Counted from the stretch's first letter, positions 24,507-37,800 are shown. The stretch is 64,000 bases of DNA from Malania oleifera (GCF_029873635.1 NC_080423.1:110315087-110379086), one strand, 5' to 3'. The notes: generated by a model from the sequence alone, not told the origin. A program made the numbers and translations.

Positions 24507-25394
24507 TCACGAGAATCCCTTTCCTAGTTTCTGAATTGCACAGAACATTTTCCTTCTTGAACCAACCGCATTTATCCCCATATCCTTGAGATCCTCCAAA
24601 GTCAACATTGGCAACACCTCATCATCAACCTCATGTATCTCAAAAACGGGAGCATACCTCCCAAGCCCTAACCCATCCAGCCAAATTCGCACCCCATCCT
24701 CTGAATATCGACATCTCCCCCTATTTGTCCCCGACTTCCAATCCCTCGCGTCCGTATCTGACGGCCCATCCAATTCAATGCCATCCTGCTCTCTACCCTC
24801 CGAAGTCCTAGCCCTAATGTGCCGCCTCTGTCCAAAAAAATGCACCTCCCTCTCATTCTCTTGCCCTCTATCGGAAGACTGAATTGGGCTCTGCTCTTTT
24901 TCCGATCCCTCCGCCTCAAAATCCCGATAACCATCATCAACGTCCTCCCCGGCACTAAATTTCTCATCTCCTCCTTCGCCTCCTTCGTCCACCTTCGAAA
25001 CCCCCCAAGTAGACCTCACTCTCTTCCTCTTGGACTTCAAATCCCTCACCTTCCAGCTCCCAATCGCAACGCTATCCAAGTTCCCCTCCTTGTCCTCCCC
25101 CTCTAGGGTTAGGGTTTCGTTGAACTCACCACCACCACTACTCACCAAGTTCGTCAAAGGACGAGTCTTTGACCCCTTACCAGACGCATTAGGCTCCTTC
25201 CGGGGCTTGAAATCGTTCCAGGGCTTACCCCTCCGGACGTGCGCGTCGTACGATAGAGTCGCCGGCTGGTCTCCAATGTCCCCTAACCGGACGCTCGGCC
25301 GGCGCTGGCGCTTGGACCCGACGTTCTCCGCCGCCGACGGCAATACCAGTGCACCCCCGTTGATCTGAGCTTCCGGTGGCTGTATTTCTGCCAT
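24507..25394 (-). CDS. SAM-domain protein, single exon
   Basis: An intact 295-aa frame on the - strand with ATG at 25394-25392 and TGA at 24509-24507. The C-terminal about 62 residues form a sterile alpha motif domain (VRIWLDGLGLGRYAPVF, then LPMLTLEDLKDMGI and GSRRKMFCAIQKL), a protein or RNA interaction fold. The N-terminal two thirds are low-complexity and charged: a basic KRQRRPSVRLGDIGDQ block (residues 28-43), a second basic cluster DLKSKRKRVRS, then acidic Glu/Asp-rich sequence. The basic blocks suggest a nuclear protein. Plants have a small family of proteins with this layout whose molecular role is not known to me. The start is supported by a TATA box and G-boxes upstream. The coding region is more GC-rich than its surroundings. 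Confidence 0.9.
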   Translation of the reverse strand: MAEIQPPEAQINGGALVLPSAAENVGSKRQRRPSVRLGDIGDQPATLSYDAHVRRGKPWNDFKPRKEPNASGKGSKTRPLTNLVSSGGGEFNETLTLEGEDKEGNLDSVAIGSWKVRDLKSKRKRVRSTWGVSKVDEGGEGGDEKFSAGEDVDDGYRDFEAEGSEKEQSPIQSSDRGQENEREVHFFGQRRHIRARTSEGREQDGIELDGPSDTDARDWKSGTNRGRCRYSEDGVRIWLDGLGLGRYAPVFEIHEVDDEVLPMLTLEDLKDMGINAVGSRRKMFCAIQKLGKGFS

Positions 25395-25555
25395 TTCTGC
25401 ACAAAATCAAAAGCCAAACAGTGGATAAAACCGATTCAACCTCTTCTCCAAACACCCCCCCCCCCCCTCTCTCTTCCTCCTCCACCCACCCCCTTCTCAC
25501 TCCTAGGGTAGCACCCTGCCTGTTGAGCTCCAGCTGAGACCTCTTGATTGCGAGA

Positions 25556-25566
25556 TTTTATATATA
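25556..25566 (-). promoter_or_regulatory. TATA box of the SAM-domain gene
   Basis: On the - strand the sequence reads TATATATAAAA, about 160 bases upstream of the ATG. A (CT)n tract lies directly upstream, a common plant core-promoter arrangement. The transcription start is inferred, not seen. Confidence 0.6.
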
Positions 25567-25573
25567 CACAAAG

Positions 25574-25575
<2 letters not shown>

Positions 25576-25611
<36 letters not shown>
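25576..25611. repeat. (GA)n microsatellite in SAM-gene promoter
   Basis: About 18 GA units. On the - strand it is a CT tract between the G-boxes and the TATA box. GA/CT tracts of this kind are bound by BPC/GAF-type factors in plants; binding here is inference. Confidence 0.85.
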
Positions 25612-25612
<1 letters not shown>

Positions 25613-25677
25613 GAAGAGGAGGAGCCGAGATCTCGAAGCGTTTTGAGTGAGCAAGCGAGCTTCCAGTGAGTTTCATT

Positions 25678-25704
25678 CACGTGTTGAGTTGTGGACACGT
25701 GTCC
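25678..25704. promoter_or_regulatory. Paired G-boxes upstream of the SAM-domain gene
   Basis: CACGTG at 25678-25683 and the perfect 12-base palindrome GGACACGTGTCC at 25693-25704, with centres 18 bases apart and about 290 bases upstream of the ATG. G-boxes bind bZIP and bHLH factors in light and ABA responses; the pair suggests such control. Confidence 0.6.
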
Positions 25705-25865
25705 GAAATGAGTAGATGATGATAAAGAAGGGGCATTTCCCACGCGCTGTCTTAGGAGCGTGGGCAAACTCTCTAATCTTCTCTTTTCCATATTTGGCAA
25801 AGGAAGTAATAGAGGGGGAAGGAGCAAAGCTGCAAAGGGCACATGGCTTGCTTGATGTCTTAAGT

Positions 25866-26015
25866 AGCGTTTGGGAGGCAAAATTTTAAATCCTCAATTT
25901 GCATTTATACAGATTTAAATAAAATATAATAAAACTTTATATCACGATCCATCTAAATATATATAAATTTAAATTTGAATCTCAAAATTTATGTTCCCAA
26001 CCAAGTGTAATGAAT
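25866..26015. repeat. MITE-like AT-rich inverted-repeat sequence
   Basis: The left end (GTTTGGGAGGCAAAATTTT) and the reverse complement of the right end (GGTTGGGAACATAAATTTT) match over about 20 bases with gaps. The interior is AT-rich. A target duplication could not be fixed. Related sequence lies at 21540-21660 and perhaps 26195-26330. Confidence 0.4.
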
Positions 26016-26029
26016 TTTTAGAATTGTGC

Positions 26030-27790
26030 ACTTTGAATTTGAATTCACTTATAATGAAAAATAAAACTCTTGTTTTGTTAATGTATTTTCTTTTTTCAGA
26101 AAATAGACATTGAAAGAAGTAGGATGATGATTTGTTTGCTCCTCATTGCAAGAAACTATTATGAATGAAAGGGAATTAGGTTTGAGTTGATAATTAATAT
26201 TTAAATTTAATTATACTATATTTTAGAGTATAGTTTTTAGATCTTATATTTAGATTTGGGTAAATATTAACACAATTTAATATAATTTTATATTACGTTC
26301 TATTTAACACACAAAGTAAAGTCTAAGACTTCTCTTAAACATAGAGTAAATGTTTGAAAATTTTCGAAAAAAAAATTGAAATGATTCTAATTTCATTTTA
26401 AGAAATTTTTATAAAATTTATTTCATAACTTTACATTTATGAAATTTAAAAGTATAATATAAAAACTTCATCAAAGAGCAAAATTACAACAATCATTTTT
26501 TCTTTGTAAATTGTTATATGTGTATATGATGATTGTTTAATAATAAATATTGACAAATTTAGTAGCAATAATGGATACCACTATAACTCACATCCTACCT
26601 CAACTTTGAAAAAGAAAATTGCTCCCGATCTTATACTGCACTTCAAAAAAGGTAATAGCGAGAATGAGAACACAAAAAAACAGACAATGGTGTTATTTCG
26701 TTCACAAGAAATTTATTTTTGAAAAATGAAAAGAGGGAAGTTTGAGAAGATCTTTAACTCTATCCCATATTTTAAATTTATTCTAACTTTATCCTCACCT
26801 ATAATGAGAGAGAGAGAGAGAGAGACAGAGGAAAAGAAGAATGATCCCCTTTAACAAGCAAGCAGTGCCTACCGATGTGCACTGATTTATTGAGTAAATA
26901 CTTAGTCGAATCGAATCGATGTGTTTCCTACTAAACAAGTCATATCGAGAATCTTTTACTTCCAATCCTCCGAATTTTGTCCAACTATATTTAATAATTT
27001 CATATTTACTATTCATTCTATTACATTCCTTCTCCTCCTACACAAAAAAGAAAAAGGTATTATGCCAATTTGGCATTACACTCCTTTATCCAAACATTTT
27101 ATAAAGCTCCCACAAAGGGCAAAAATGCATCCATTGCACCTTGCTTCATTTTGTGAATCTACTTCTAGGCTTTTAAAAAGGAAGAGCATCAAAAGACATG
27201 AACAAAAATCCACAAATATGCACGTTTTGTTCTTTTGGTGGAGAGTGACGGCTAAGAATGTGAGCATCTAATAGTCATGGGTGACCATCCAAGGCCTACG
27301 TGGACGCCCACGTGGATGCCACCTCACCCCATTGAACACCCAACAAGTGTCAACAGCCCACCTTCTAGGCCTGAGGCCCACATGACAATCATCAATTCCT
27401 CATCTGTTATTAATTATTTGGGTTTGCATTTTTGTTTTTTGGGGTAGTGGAAGAGAGCTTTCAAAACCTATTGAAAGAATGAGAAGGTGCAAAAGTCGCT
27501 TAGCTCTTTTCTGTGTCGGATTCAGCAAGAACCAGTTTAGAATGTATACACTAGTCCGTTTTTGTTTTTCATTTTTAATATGAAAAACCATAGAGCGATG
27601 AATGGTATATTTAATTATATATTAAGAGTTAATTGTTTAATTTAATATAACTAAGCAATTTCTAAATAAATTACTAAAAAAATATATTTGTCACGATATG
27701 AATATATTTTTTATTCCTTAAAAGAACAATAAATACAAATCTAATTTATGTGAGCCATTATATTTAGTATATTATTTATTTTGTTGTATT
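26030..27790. other. AT-rich intergenic, no gene seen
   Basis: Contains a (GA)n run at about 26805-26825 and many A/T runs. The open frames are short and unlike any family. Confidence 0.5.
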
Positions 27791-27794
27791 TGTG

Positions 27795-28375
27795 TGTGCG
27801 GCTCTTATACCCGTTGGGGCTCATAAACAAAGGAATAAGAAAAATATATGAATTCATTGGTACTGAGCAGCAGAGACTCATCGATGAGTAGATATCGAGA
27901 GTACGAGAATTGCAAAAGTTCTAAGATACCGACAGCAGGAAAACAGAAACTCGTAGACTCGTTGACGAGTGGCCTTCTCTCTCTCGTCAACAATTGTCTT
28001 GTTCTCGTCGACGAGCGATCTAGACTGCAAGAAAGAATTCAAATTTTGAATTGGAACGTTAGAACGATTTGGTACTTAGAGGGAAACCTCCAAGGGGTTG
28101 TTAAATACGTCCTTCTAGACATATTTTGAAAAGGGAGAGATCATTGTATGAAGTGTATTGCAAACTTTCATTTCATAGTAATATTATTGGCTAGATTGCT
28201 TCCATGGATGTAGGCATTGCCGAACCACGTATATTCTTATGTTGTTTCTTTATTTGCTTTCATATATATTGGTTGTGTTGTCTTGATGTTTCATCATTTG
28301 CTGCAGTTTACAAATTCCACCGTGCATCCTATACTCGATTTCCACAACATATTTATTTATGGACAAAACACACTT
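27795..28375 (+). mobile_element. Copia-like LTR remnant
   Basis: The block GTAGGCATTGCCGAACCACG at about 28210-28229 is a hallmark of the R-U5 part of many plant copia LTRs. Upstream lie four CGTCGACG-like palindromes (27870-28015). No internal region is present, so it looks like a solo or broken LTR. Its ends are approximate and the fragment is old. Confidence 0.5.
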
Positions 28376-28776
28376 ACCTCCCCTAAGATTTAGTAAAAAG
28401 ACGAATATTTCTCTTTAAGTTTTAAAGATGTCACAGACCTCTCATGAACGGAGATTTGACAAAAAGACATACCTCATTGAAATTTCAAAAATGTCACAAA
28501 CTTACCCTAAAATTTCAAAAATATCACAAACCTTTCCTAAGATTTGGGCTACCACTAATTCAATCTTCAAACCAAAAGCCAAATCTTGCTACTAGAAAAT
28601 CGAAGGAGCCTTTTGACAAAAACGCGTAAACTTCCTTTCAAAACACTTACCTTTTCGCAAGATATATGAGGGGGGTTTGTATCATTTTGACACTTTTGAA
28701 ATCTCAAAGGAGGTTCGTGAAATTTAGAAAGCTCAAAAAAGCTTATTGTCTTTTTGCCAAAACTTTAGGAAAGTCA
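28376..28776. mobile_element. Fold-back / MULE-like inverted-repeat element
   Basis: The left arm (CCTAAGATTTAGTAAAAAGAC and following AAATTTCAAAAATGTCAC words) and the reverse complement of the right arm (CCTAAAGTTTTGGCAAAAAGAC and following) match over roughly 120-150 bases with mismatches. The left arm itself contains short direct repeats. There is no coding capacity. The long inverted arms suit a fold-back or MULE-type nonautonomous element. Confidence 0.5.
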
Positions 28777-28779
28777 ATC

Positions 28780-30386
28780 TCTTCTACCCCTATTTTATTT
28801 ATAAAGCTTTTTAAAATCTGTTCTTATCTTTTCATTTCATTTTTTTTTAATTAAAGTCAGCATTGAAATTTTGAAAGAAGAACCTATTGTTGTACTAGTA
28901 GGGGAGGCCGCCAATGAAGCCCCATATTAATTCAGTACATGAAATTTCTTGGAGCTTGTTTGCCGGTTTGGAATAGAAAAAATGAAAAATAAGTTAAAAT
29001 TAATTTTTAATTTTATTTTTACATTAAATATTATCAAAAATTAAATTTTGTTCAAACATGTTAAAACTCTTTTTAAAGAAAATCAAAAGGTGTTGTCTAT
29101 TGATTAGCAAAATTTTATTTCATCTTTTCATTTTTTCCATATAGCTAAGAAAGACATGCCTCTAAAAGGCTACTTTAATCATGATCAAAAGTGGATTGCT
29201 TCATATTTGCATTTTCTTTTCTTCGTACTCTCGAGTTCCAAAGGAACCTAAGGCAGACCAAAAGTAAACGTACTCGAGAAAGAAAATAGGAAAGAACTTT
29301 TTATGACCTAGAATATAAAATATATGACGAACACCAACAACCCTTTTTTGTTTTTCACTTTGGGCTTGTCATCAACCTTTGATTTTTCTTAAATTTCAAT
29401 TATATTTGAATAAATGTTTGTTTTTAAATCATGTTTTAGATATAGAAACAAATTATAGTAGAATCTTACTATTTTGATTTCCATCTTAGTTTCTCTTTCT
29501 ACATTTGGTTTAAGGGAGGATGTGCCTTGCACCAAGAATACTCCAAAAAGCAAACAAGTAGGGATCACAATATCATAAATCATAAAAGGTTTCATAAAGT
29601 CTTGAACCAAACCTGAAATGTTTAGTCATGCTACAGTGCCATTTCCCTGCAGCCAATGAACACAAGGAAGAAAGTTCAGCAAGAGGGAAAAAGAAAATCA
29701 CCCCAACTCTGATGCTGCAAATTTCATAACTTCAAATTGAGCATTAAAAAAAATCAAATAACTTGGTTCCTCATCACCCAACCATGGGATGTGGTCCAAC
29801 CTGCAAAGAATCTTTGTCAGCCAGTTCCTCCAGTCTAAAGACATGAACAAGGATTACAAAAAGATGGATCAAAATCATCATGCAGCAGATTTAAATGGTA
29901 TGGGGCCAAAGAAAGTACCAAAGGGAACAAAAAGTTCGGGCAGGATTTGATAAAAGTTTAAGAAGAAACAAGAAAGTTTAGGTATCAGATGATAATCCAC
30001 AAAAATGGGAATAAGAACCATTATACATCAATATCATTAATGTTGCTCGCAATGCTAAAGAACAATACTACAGTCTAAGGCATCAGATAAATTTTGAATA
30101 TTCTTCATTTCTGGCATTTTCTTACATTTTCCTCATCGACAAACAGAAGGGAAAACTGTGAGCACTTCATAAAGGAAGAAATGTGAGAACTGCAATGCTT
30201 TCAAAATTTTGAAGAGCAGGATGGATGCAGCTGTTTCTAGGAGTATAAATGGACTTAGCACGCAGTTCTTCTCGTTGAAACCACTAGCCAGTGTCCAATG
30301 TACAGTGTGACCTACAAAAAATTTGTTTCATGCTGTGTCTTTCAGGAAGTGCCTCACATAGCATATCATGTCCAGTTTCCACAGGT
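28780..30386. other. Intergenic and SIA2 3' flank
   Basis: AT-rich sequence without a recognisable gene. The 3' UTR of the - strand sialyltransferase-like gene should lie just below 30387. No clear polyadenylation signal could be chosen. Confidence 0.45.
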
Positions 30387-31756
30387 TCAGCCGGTTGGCA
30401 CCGTGCAAAGCAGACCGTGTCCAGGACTATGCTCCAGTGGGTACATGGTTGCACCTTTAACAAAATTCTGATGCTGAACAACAGCCCTTTTGAGTCTAAA
30501 AGTTTGTGCAGGCTTTCTCTTAACTTGTTTCTTAATAATTGAACATGCATTTAGCGGGTCGCCAGATCCTGCTCCAACTCTTCTATTAACAAAGAAAAAA
30601 AGGAAAAATTCCACATCAGAGTACTTCTTTAACTGATATGAATTAGATATTCCATATGAAGTCTAGTAAGTACTTGATACAATAGAAAATATGAAAGATT
30701 CATGATTTTATCCGATCAAAATAGATATATATGTATATATATATATATATGTTCATGCTACGATAAGAAGGTCAAAGGCAGAAAGAGAGTATGCATTTCA
30801 AAAGAAACATCATGCAGACTTTATTTTACATGCATAGGAAGGTCAAAATTAGTATTTTATTGTCTGTTTTCTATACAGTAGATTAGAAAATGCAGATTTC
30901 GATACAAAATTTTTAATCATCTTGTTTTACCATGATATATGTATACCCAGGATGAACAGTGGCATCTACGTACATATGAGTAATCTTTCAATTAAAACCC
31001 CTTAATGGTGCACAAGAAGGTGGTTTTAAGTTCCTGCATACTCATATTCATTAAGGATGCATTTGTTTCGGTGTTTAAGGTTTATAGGATTGAACTGAAC
31101 TCGACTGGCCTGGCTATAAATATTATCCTGAACCATGTATGAATTGCAACACCTTGGAATAGGCTAAATTTTCAAAACGACCAAAATACCCTTGTTCAAC
31201 TCTGGTGGGATTAGGGTATGCATGGAGATGGGGGCAGCATCACCTTATTTTGCAACACCACAGCAGCCAGCCAGAGCATCAGTCGTCCTCCCAAATCAAA
31301 AACTGTTTCTGATGCAATTCTTCGATCCCCTCTACGACTCTGACCACTGAAAACCTGAACCACTGTTCAACTCTGTCTAGTCCTTCCTCTGGCAAAGGTC
31401 AAGAACCTTGACCCCGGCTTTGACTTCCTGGGCTGTGCCATCAACAGCATCGCCAACTATGTCAACTTGCGCATCGACCCCCAAGTTCAAACATGGCATA
31501 TCAGATAGGGGAGTTTGGAGCAGCATGACCAGGGCATCTTCGTCCTACAGAATCCTTTTCTGCCTTAGCCAGGGCTGGCCAGGAGGGAGGCAAACAGCCA
31601 ACCCTACACCACACAAATGGGCCAAGCCACCCCCCCCCCCCCCCCCTTCTCTCTCTCTCCATTCCTATTCTTTTTGTATATTACACCAAACATGGGTGAA
31701 GGGGCTAGTCAGCAAACCAAATGCACCCTAAATGCATTTAAAGGCAATGGGTGTTT

Positions 31757-31807
<51 letters not shown>

Positions 31808-34800
31808 CTATTATGGGAAGAAAGATTAGTTGGGATTTAAACAAAATCCAATGGTTTAGAGTTCAACTCACAAGATTACTTGGGCTGTTTGATAAAAAAA
31901 AAATTATAAAAAAACAAAAAACAAAGAAGAACAAGAAAGAATATTTAAAAACTAAAAACCAGCAAACTGTTGGTCAATATTTCTAAAACTAAAAAAAATC
32001 AAAAACTTGATTGAACAAATGCTCATTTTTGTTATGACCTCTTCTAGAGGCATTATCTAGAAAGCAATCCATTTTGAATGCATTCATACAAGAAGCCAAC
32101 ATAGATATTGTGGGTCATTTTTTTTTCCCTGAATTTCATTCACATCTTCGATCTAGAAATTGATTCATTTTCCATACCACAAACGAGCCGTTACTTAAAA
32201 AAATATGATTTAAATAGTAAATATACAAATTTTAAAAATATTATAATAAAAATAGAAATATTACAATTATTTTACTTAATTATGACATTTCAAAACGCTT
32301 TTTAGTGCTATAAGAACAATGTTACTGTAAATGACAACTGAAAAATAGCAAAAATATTTTTTGAATGAAATTTACTATTTTTTTCAAAATTCTAGAAGAA
32401 GTCTAAATATTTTTATTTTAATTAAATTTTAAATTCAAATGGTCACTTTATTTTAGTCTAATTTTGCCAATGAATAGGAAGGTGAAACAGATTCATCCAA
32501 GTTACTTCTACAATCAGACAAGTGAGCCCATGTGCACACTCTTTACTCCTGATTAATAATAATCACCAAGTCTAAGTTTTACGAGGTATTAGATTTACAA
32601 GGTATTTCCATTTTTGAGTTTAAGTTTGGCTTATCAAAAAAGTGTCAGATATAAACTTGAGGAACCACCATCCACTGGCCCAAAAAAAAGGCTAAGGAAA
32701 AGCCAAACCTCCCACTGAGGTGTCTGTGAAGGCCAACTTACCAAACGGCAAAAGATGGCATTCCATTAAAGGTCCGTCTTCAAATCACTTCATTACCTTT
32801 GGGTTTTTTTTCTCATAATTAAATTCAACACAAAAGAGAGTGAACCATTATTTATTGACAAGTTGAGTAGCCAAAATAAAAGTGGGCGTACACATAAATT
32901 GAAAGAATTCCATGCAATTATTTAAAATATATATATCTTAACCAAAAACTCTCAGCAACTTTCCTTGTCAGTTTTTTTTTTTTTTAAATAAAATGTATAA
33001 CTCCAAATCTGCTGGCATAGAATATTTGTTATTAGTTAACGATCAAATTCAGACTAGAGAAGTCATATAATATTGAAGCAATTAGCTATTTAACATGTGG
33101 GATGGGGGAAAAGAAAAAATGGGGTTAGTCAATGGGTGCCAACATCACAACATGCGGGATATTGATGATGTTCCAGAAATGAGAGCCAATGTCAGCTAAC
33201 ACAATAAACAATGCAGGGGAATTTTTCACTGACATTTCGATATTGCCTTTATTATAAATTTTCTAATTAAAGGTTATGAATTGACACAACTCGCTATCTT
33301 GGTTATATGGTATATAAAAAATGTGAAGTCTTTAGAAAAAACGGCTTCTTTTTCTCTTCATCATATTCAGAGTCATCACTGGCCAGACAAAAGTGTATGC
33401 TGTTTGCTAGCAATTGCAGATAGTTAAAATCCAATTTAAGACCAAACATTACTGCCTCTTCAATATAATTTAATTTAAATAAAACAGAAGAGTAAAAGAA
33501 CTGATAATACATTACCTCAACAATTTCTCAGACGCAATTCTAGCAGCACTAATCATGCTTCGGCTTGGCACCCACTTCACAACACGATTTGGATTTGCTC
33601 GCATAGGAGAATGGATTTTGATAAGCTGGGGAAGGGCCAGACAGGAAACATCAAAAGATGTTGATATTAAGGATCGAAGTGAATTATGGTTCTATCCTAC
33701 TTGTCACAAAAGGATGATGTTGATAGGTAAATGAACAATTAGCGAAAAGGAAAGACATGATGAGTTGTTCTCCTAATCGTGACAAAGAGATGACGTTGAC
33801 ATTGAAGTGGAAAAAACTACTGCATGTATTAGATAATATCAGAGCAGGAGCTCATGATGGATTATTTTCCTACCAGTCATAGGGAACATATGACAAAGAC
33901 ACAAAGTAGATAACCACAATAGATGTATTTTGAATGTTTTGTTAGAATGAATGATGAGAAAAGTGCAGAACAGAAATATGTATCATTTGAAATAGTGAGA
34001 TGATATTCAACTTGAGCATTTATAATGGGATATTCCCATCTGCGCTCCATGAAGGGTTAGCAAGGAGTAAATATTCCGACACACTGCATATGCACATTTG
34101 CACAACATATTTAAAATTAAAAAAAAAAAAAAACAATCTGATATTGTCATCGTGATGTTCAGAGAGAGAGAGAGAGAGAGCAGTAGCAAACTTACACCCA
34201 AGCACTCCATCATCTGGTAGTAAGCCCTACCCTGTAGAGGTGTATGACCTTTTCGAGATTCTGAGAAATATCGAGTCCTGAACGATAGTGTAGGATTCCT
34301 TTGTCAGCGAAATTAAGATTGTGAAACTAATTATGTCATATTAAATTTTCCCCAGAAATCTCTCACATACCATTCCTTGTAACCAGGATCCACAGTGAAA
34401 CCATACATATCCACAGATTCACAAATTGAAAGAGCAAATTCAAGAGCCTTGAGCCCAGTTCCTTTTGCTGCAGAGCCAAAGGATGCGCCTAACATAAGAT
34501 ATACAGGATTGTGTATTGGAACTTCCTGCACAAGGTAGGAAACCAATACATTGTGACTCGAACCATTCATAATTGACCAAGCCTTTAGCTGGACACTTGT
34601 GCTTAATTATATCACCAGCAACGTCCCCCACCTCTGTGTGGCGCATGTGGGGAAGTTGTTTCCATGATTGGAACATATGACGCCCAAATCACAATGGAGC
34701 AGAAAAAGTGAAAGATAAATAAGCCACAATGGCATGTTTTTCTAGCCATTTATATAATGTGTACACATAAGATTTTTTTTCGCATGAAGAAGCCAAAAAA

Positions 34801-37800
34801 CAACTAAAAGCCAGCCACATGTTTGTAAGAAAGATCAAACAGAAAACCAAAGCATACCAACCCGGATCATTTTGCTCATGATGTCATGAACTGTTGTTTT
34901 AATGATCAAAACCTCCTTCCGAGTTTCTGCAGAATGCAATTTTTAGTGTGCTTCTAATAGAAAGAGATGGACTTCAAAAACAAGTGGAGGTTTGCTCATA
35001 CCATCTAATTCTACCACTTTATCAAGAGCTTTGGCTGATCCTCTATTAAGCAGGCGAAATGTACTTTTCTTGCCAACAAACTCTGTATAATTCTGCAATA
35101 CACAAAAGAATAAAAAAAGAATATTCATGAAGAAATGAGAGAGCAACATGGTGGCTGCTTTCCTATGCTGAAGCAGCAGAGCAATACCTGGATTGGTGCA
35201 CCATTTTCTCTAATAACAACATCATAACCATCTATCTCCTTGCCAAGTCTTGTCTTCAAAAGATCTCCTGAATTACCAATAACAGCACACCGACCAAACT
35301 GCCGTGGAAAATATGGTGGTGTTTCAGGGAGTACCAGAGAAAGTTTTTCCATGCAAAGCGTCTTATTCTTACAGTGGTTGCTGTAACACAAAAAAATGAG
35401 CTACATCAGAGCGCATATGTTTTCAGAATCTTCCAGTGCTTTTTAAAAATCCAATTCATTAGACTATTTTCGAAAATAAAAGAAAAATCCCAAATTCCTG
35501 TGGTCTTTGCAGCAAAAGAAACTCTTAGGAGATTTGACTTTCATTTTCTGAGATTTCGTAACATAAATCAAGCATTAGAAGCAATGAAAACACATAGAAT
35601 TCCAATAAAAATGCATATTTTATATTTTTCTGCAATAATAATTTTTTTAGAAAAATTGGAATTACCAAAATACTTTGAAATCCCACCGTATTTCATTTAA
35701 TATTACAAAGACAAGTAAATATTTTAGTGTTAGTTTCCAGACAGGTAATTGCTTTGAGGTTTATTCATTTTTCCGAGGAACTTGCCACATGCTTTGGAAA
35801 ATTGGATTCAAAGCAGTATCACTATCAGCTTTATGCACTTCCCAAAAAGTAGAAGGATTTCCCTTTATTTTTTCCCTTTTCATCTCCTTTGAGGTTACCC
35901 ATTTATTGAATAATCAGTCAGTCGTTCTATCATCAATCACATTACAATACTTACAGAAGCACTCCTTTATTAATCCTACGCCATGCATATTCCTCCCATC
36001 CATTCGGTAAAGCATCAATGAACTCCTTCGTTAGGATAGTGCTACTATTACGAACCTGAAGAATTCAACTGACTAAATAATAGATCAATTTGAGACCATA
36101 AAACAAAATCCTAAACAAGCAATTTAACTGGGAAAGGTTCCCATGGACTTGATCTAGCCATCTAGGTAAAGAGTAGAAGAATAGCAAACTTGACTTCAAG
36201 GTCTGCATGCACATTAAATAAAATTAAAATAAAATAAATAAAAAAGCAATTATAAACACCTGTTCCCATGTAGCCACAGCCTCACAAAGATTAAAATCAA
36301 ATGATAAACCTTCAAGTTCTCCTGTTTTCAGATCTCTCTGCCACACATTCAATTGCACAGACAAAAAATAAATAAATAATTTAGTTGGAAGTATGTGATG
36401 ACACTCATGGGCTCCTGGTGTTATATGAGAACATCATATTCTACGAAAAATTATAAGCCACACTATGCATGATTAACATATTATCCAGAGTAGATGACCA
36501 AAAAATATATGAATTGCAAGCATACATACAACATATGAATAAAAATGAAGGAATGAACAAGATATGAGCTTACCCACTTTGGGACGGTGTCACTCGGAAA
36601 ATTAATTGTGACTTCACAATAATCTTTCCCACTCACAGCTTGCAAACCTAACCCATTTGCTCTCTGCATCACCATAATAAAACAAGGTGAATGCATAAAA
36701 AAATATGCCATCAAGCATGGACTCATTTATGCTAGAGAAATGTATAAATTATGGTTTCCAATCAGATGTACCAAGGGGTGTCATAACAACTTAAGAATCA
36801 AATTATTTATAGATAAAATGTTACAATATCACAAATAATGATGATAGAACTTGAGATATCTTCACTCTATTAGCATAGATAACAGTACCCCAAAAAAAAA
36901 AAAAAAAAAAACAGCTTGGTGCACAAGGGCTCTGCAAATGTGGGATAGGGTCGTCTAATATATGCAACCCTGGCCCTGCCTGCAGAAATATGCTATTTCT
37001 GTCACTGATTCTTGTGAGACAAATTGGTGATGCCCAAGTCGTAATGGAGCAACCTTAAAAAATACACCAAGGCCCACCCTGTTATTGATTATCACTAACT
37101 TATCAATATATTTATGAGAAGACAAATCAATAGTCAAATCAATGCATTAAACTAACATCGCATTTTTAGAATACAAACTTGGGACATTGAATTTTGGAAT
37201 TGTATGAATTTGGACACCAGTACAAAACTATTAGGAGTTTTACCAAAATTCAAATCATTTCAAATTCACAATCCCAAATTTGTGTTATTTGCAAGGCCAA
37301 CAAAAATAGCCTTCTACATTGACCAGTTTAGCCATAATTTGTGCTTGTTCCATGTGCAAGATGATGGGGATGACTTGCATCAAAGGATTTTTAGTTTTTT
37401 ACTTACTGAAAAGTAACCGTTCTTTAACCCAGTCTCACTTAGGCGTCCATAATTGGTATATTCATCTTTGGAGAAAAATTAGTTCAACTAAATTCTTCTG
37501 ATTATTATACACGTCAAATTTTTCACAAGTTTGTAAATGATAGGTAGTCTTTAACAATATCAAGCAATTTGTGTGTTATAGCAACTGCTACCTACATCTT
37601 GTGTGAAGCAGCATCAGGACAATTTCGTTGATCAAAGAAAGCAATTCATTCACAATTACATACAATTTGGGACCTTAGTTTCAATCCTTAAAATATGGCA
37701 GTTGAAATGGCCACTGTAAATTTTAATGGCCTTATTTAAAAGGTAAACCAGAAATGAACTACTGATAACCAAGAGGGTGACAACCAGTGCACAAAAATGG

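Noticed and set aside
24586-25368. Several + strand frames of 67-112 aa
   Set aside because: Shadows of the SAM-domain gene on the - strand, open because of its GC-rich codons.
27870-28015. Possible CRISPR-like or satellite array of CGTCGACG words
   Set aside because: Spacing and copies are irregular, the organism is a plant, and the setting is LTR-like.
34560-34680. Extra exon of the sialyltransferase-like gene in intron 8
   Set aside because: Exons 8 and 9 join in phase without it and the sequence resembles an Au SINE.
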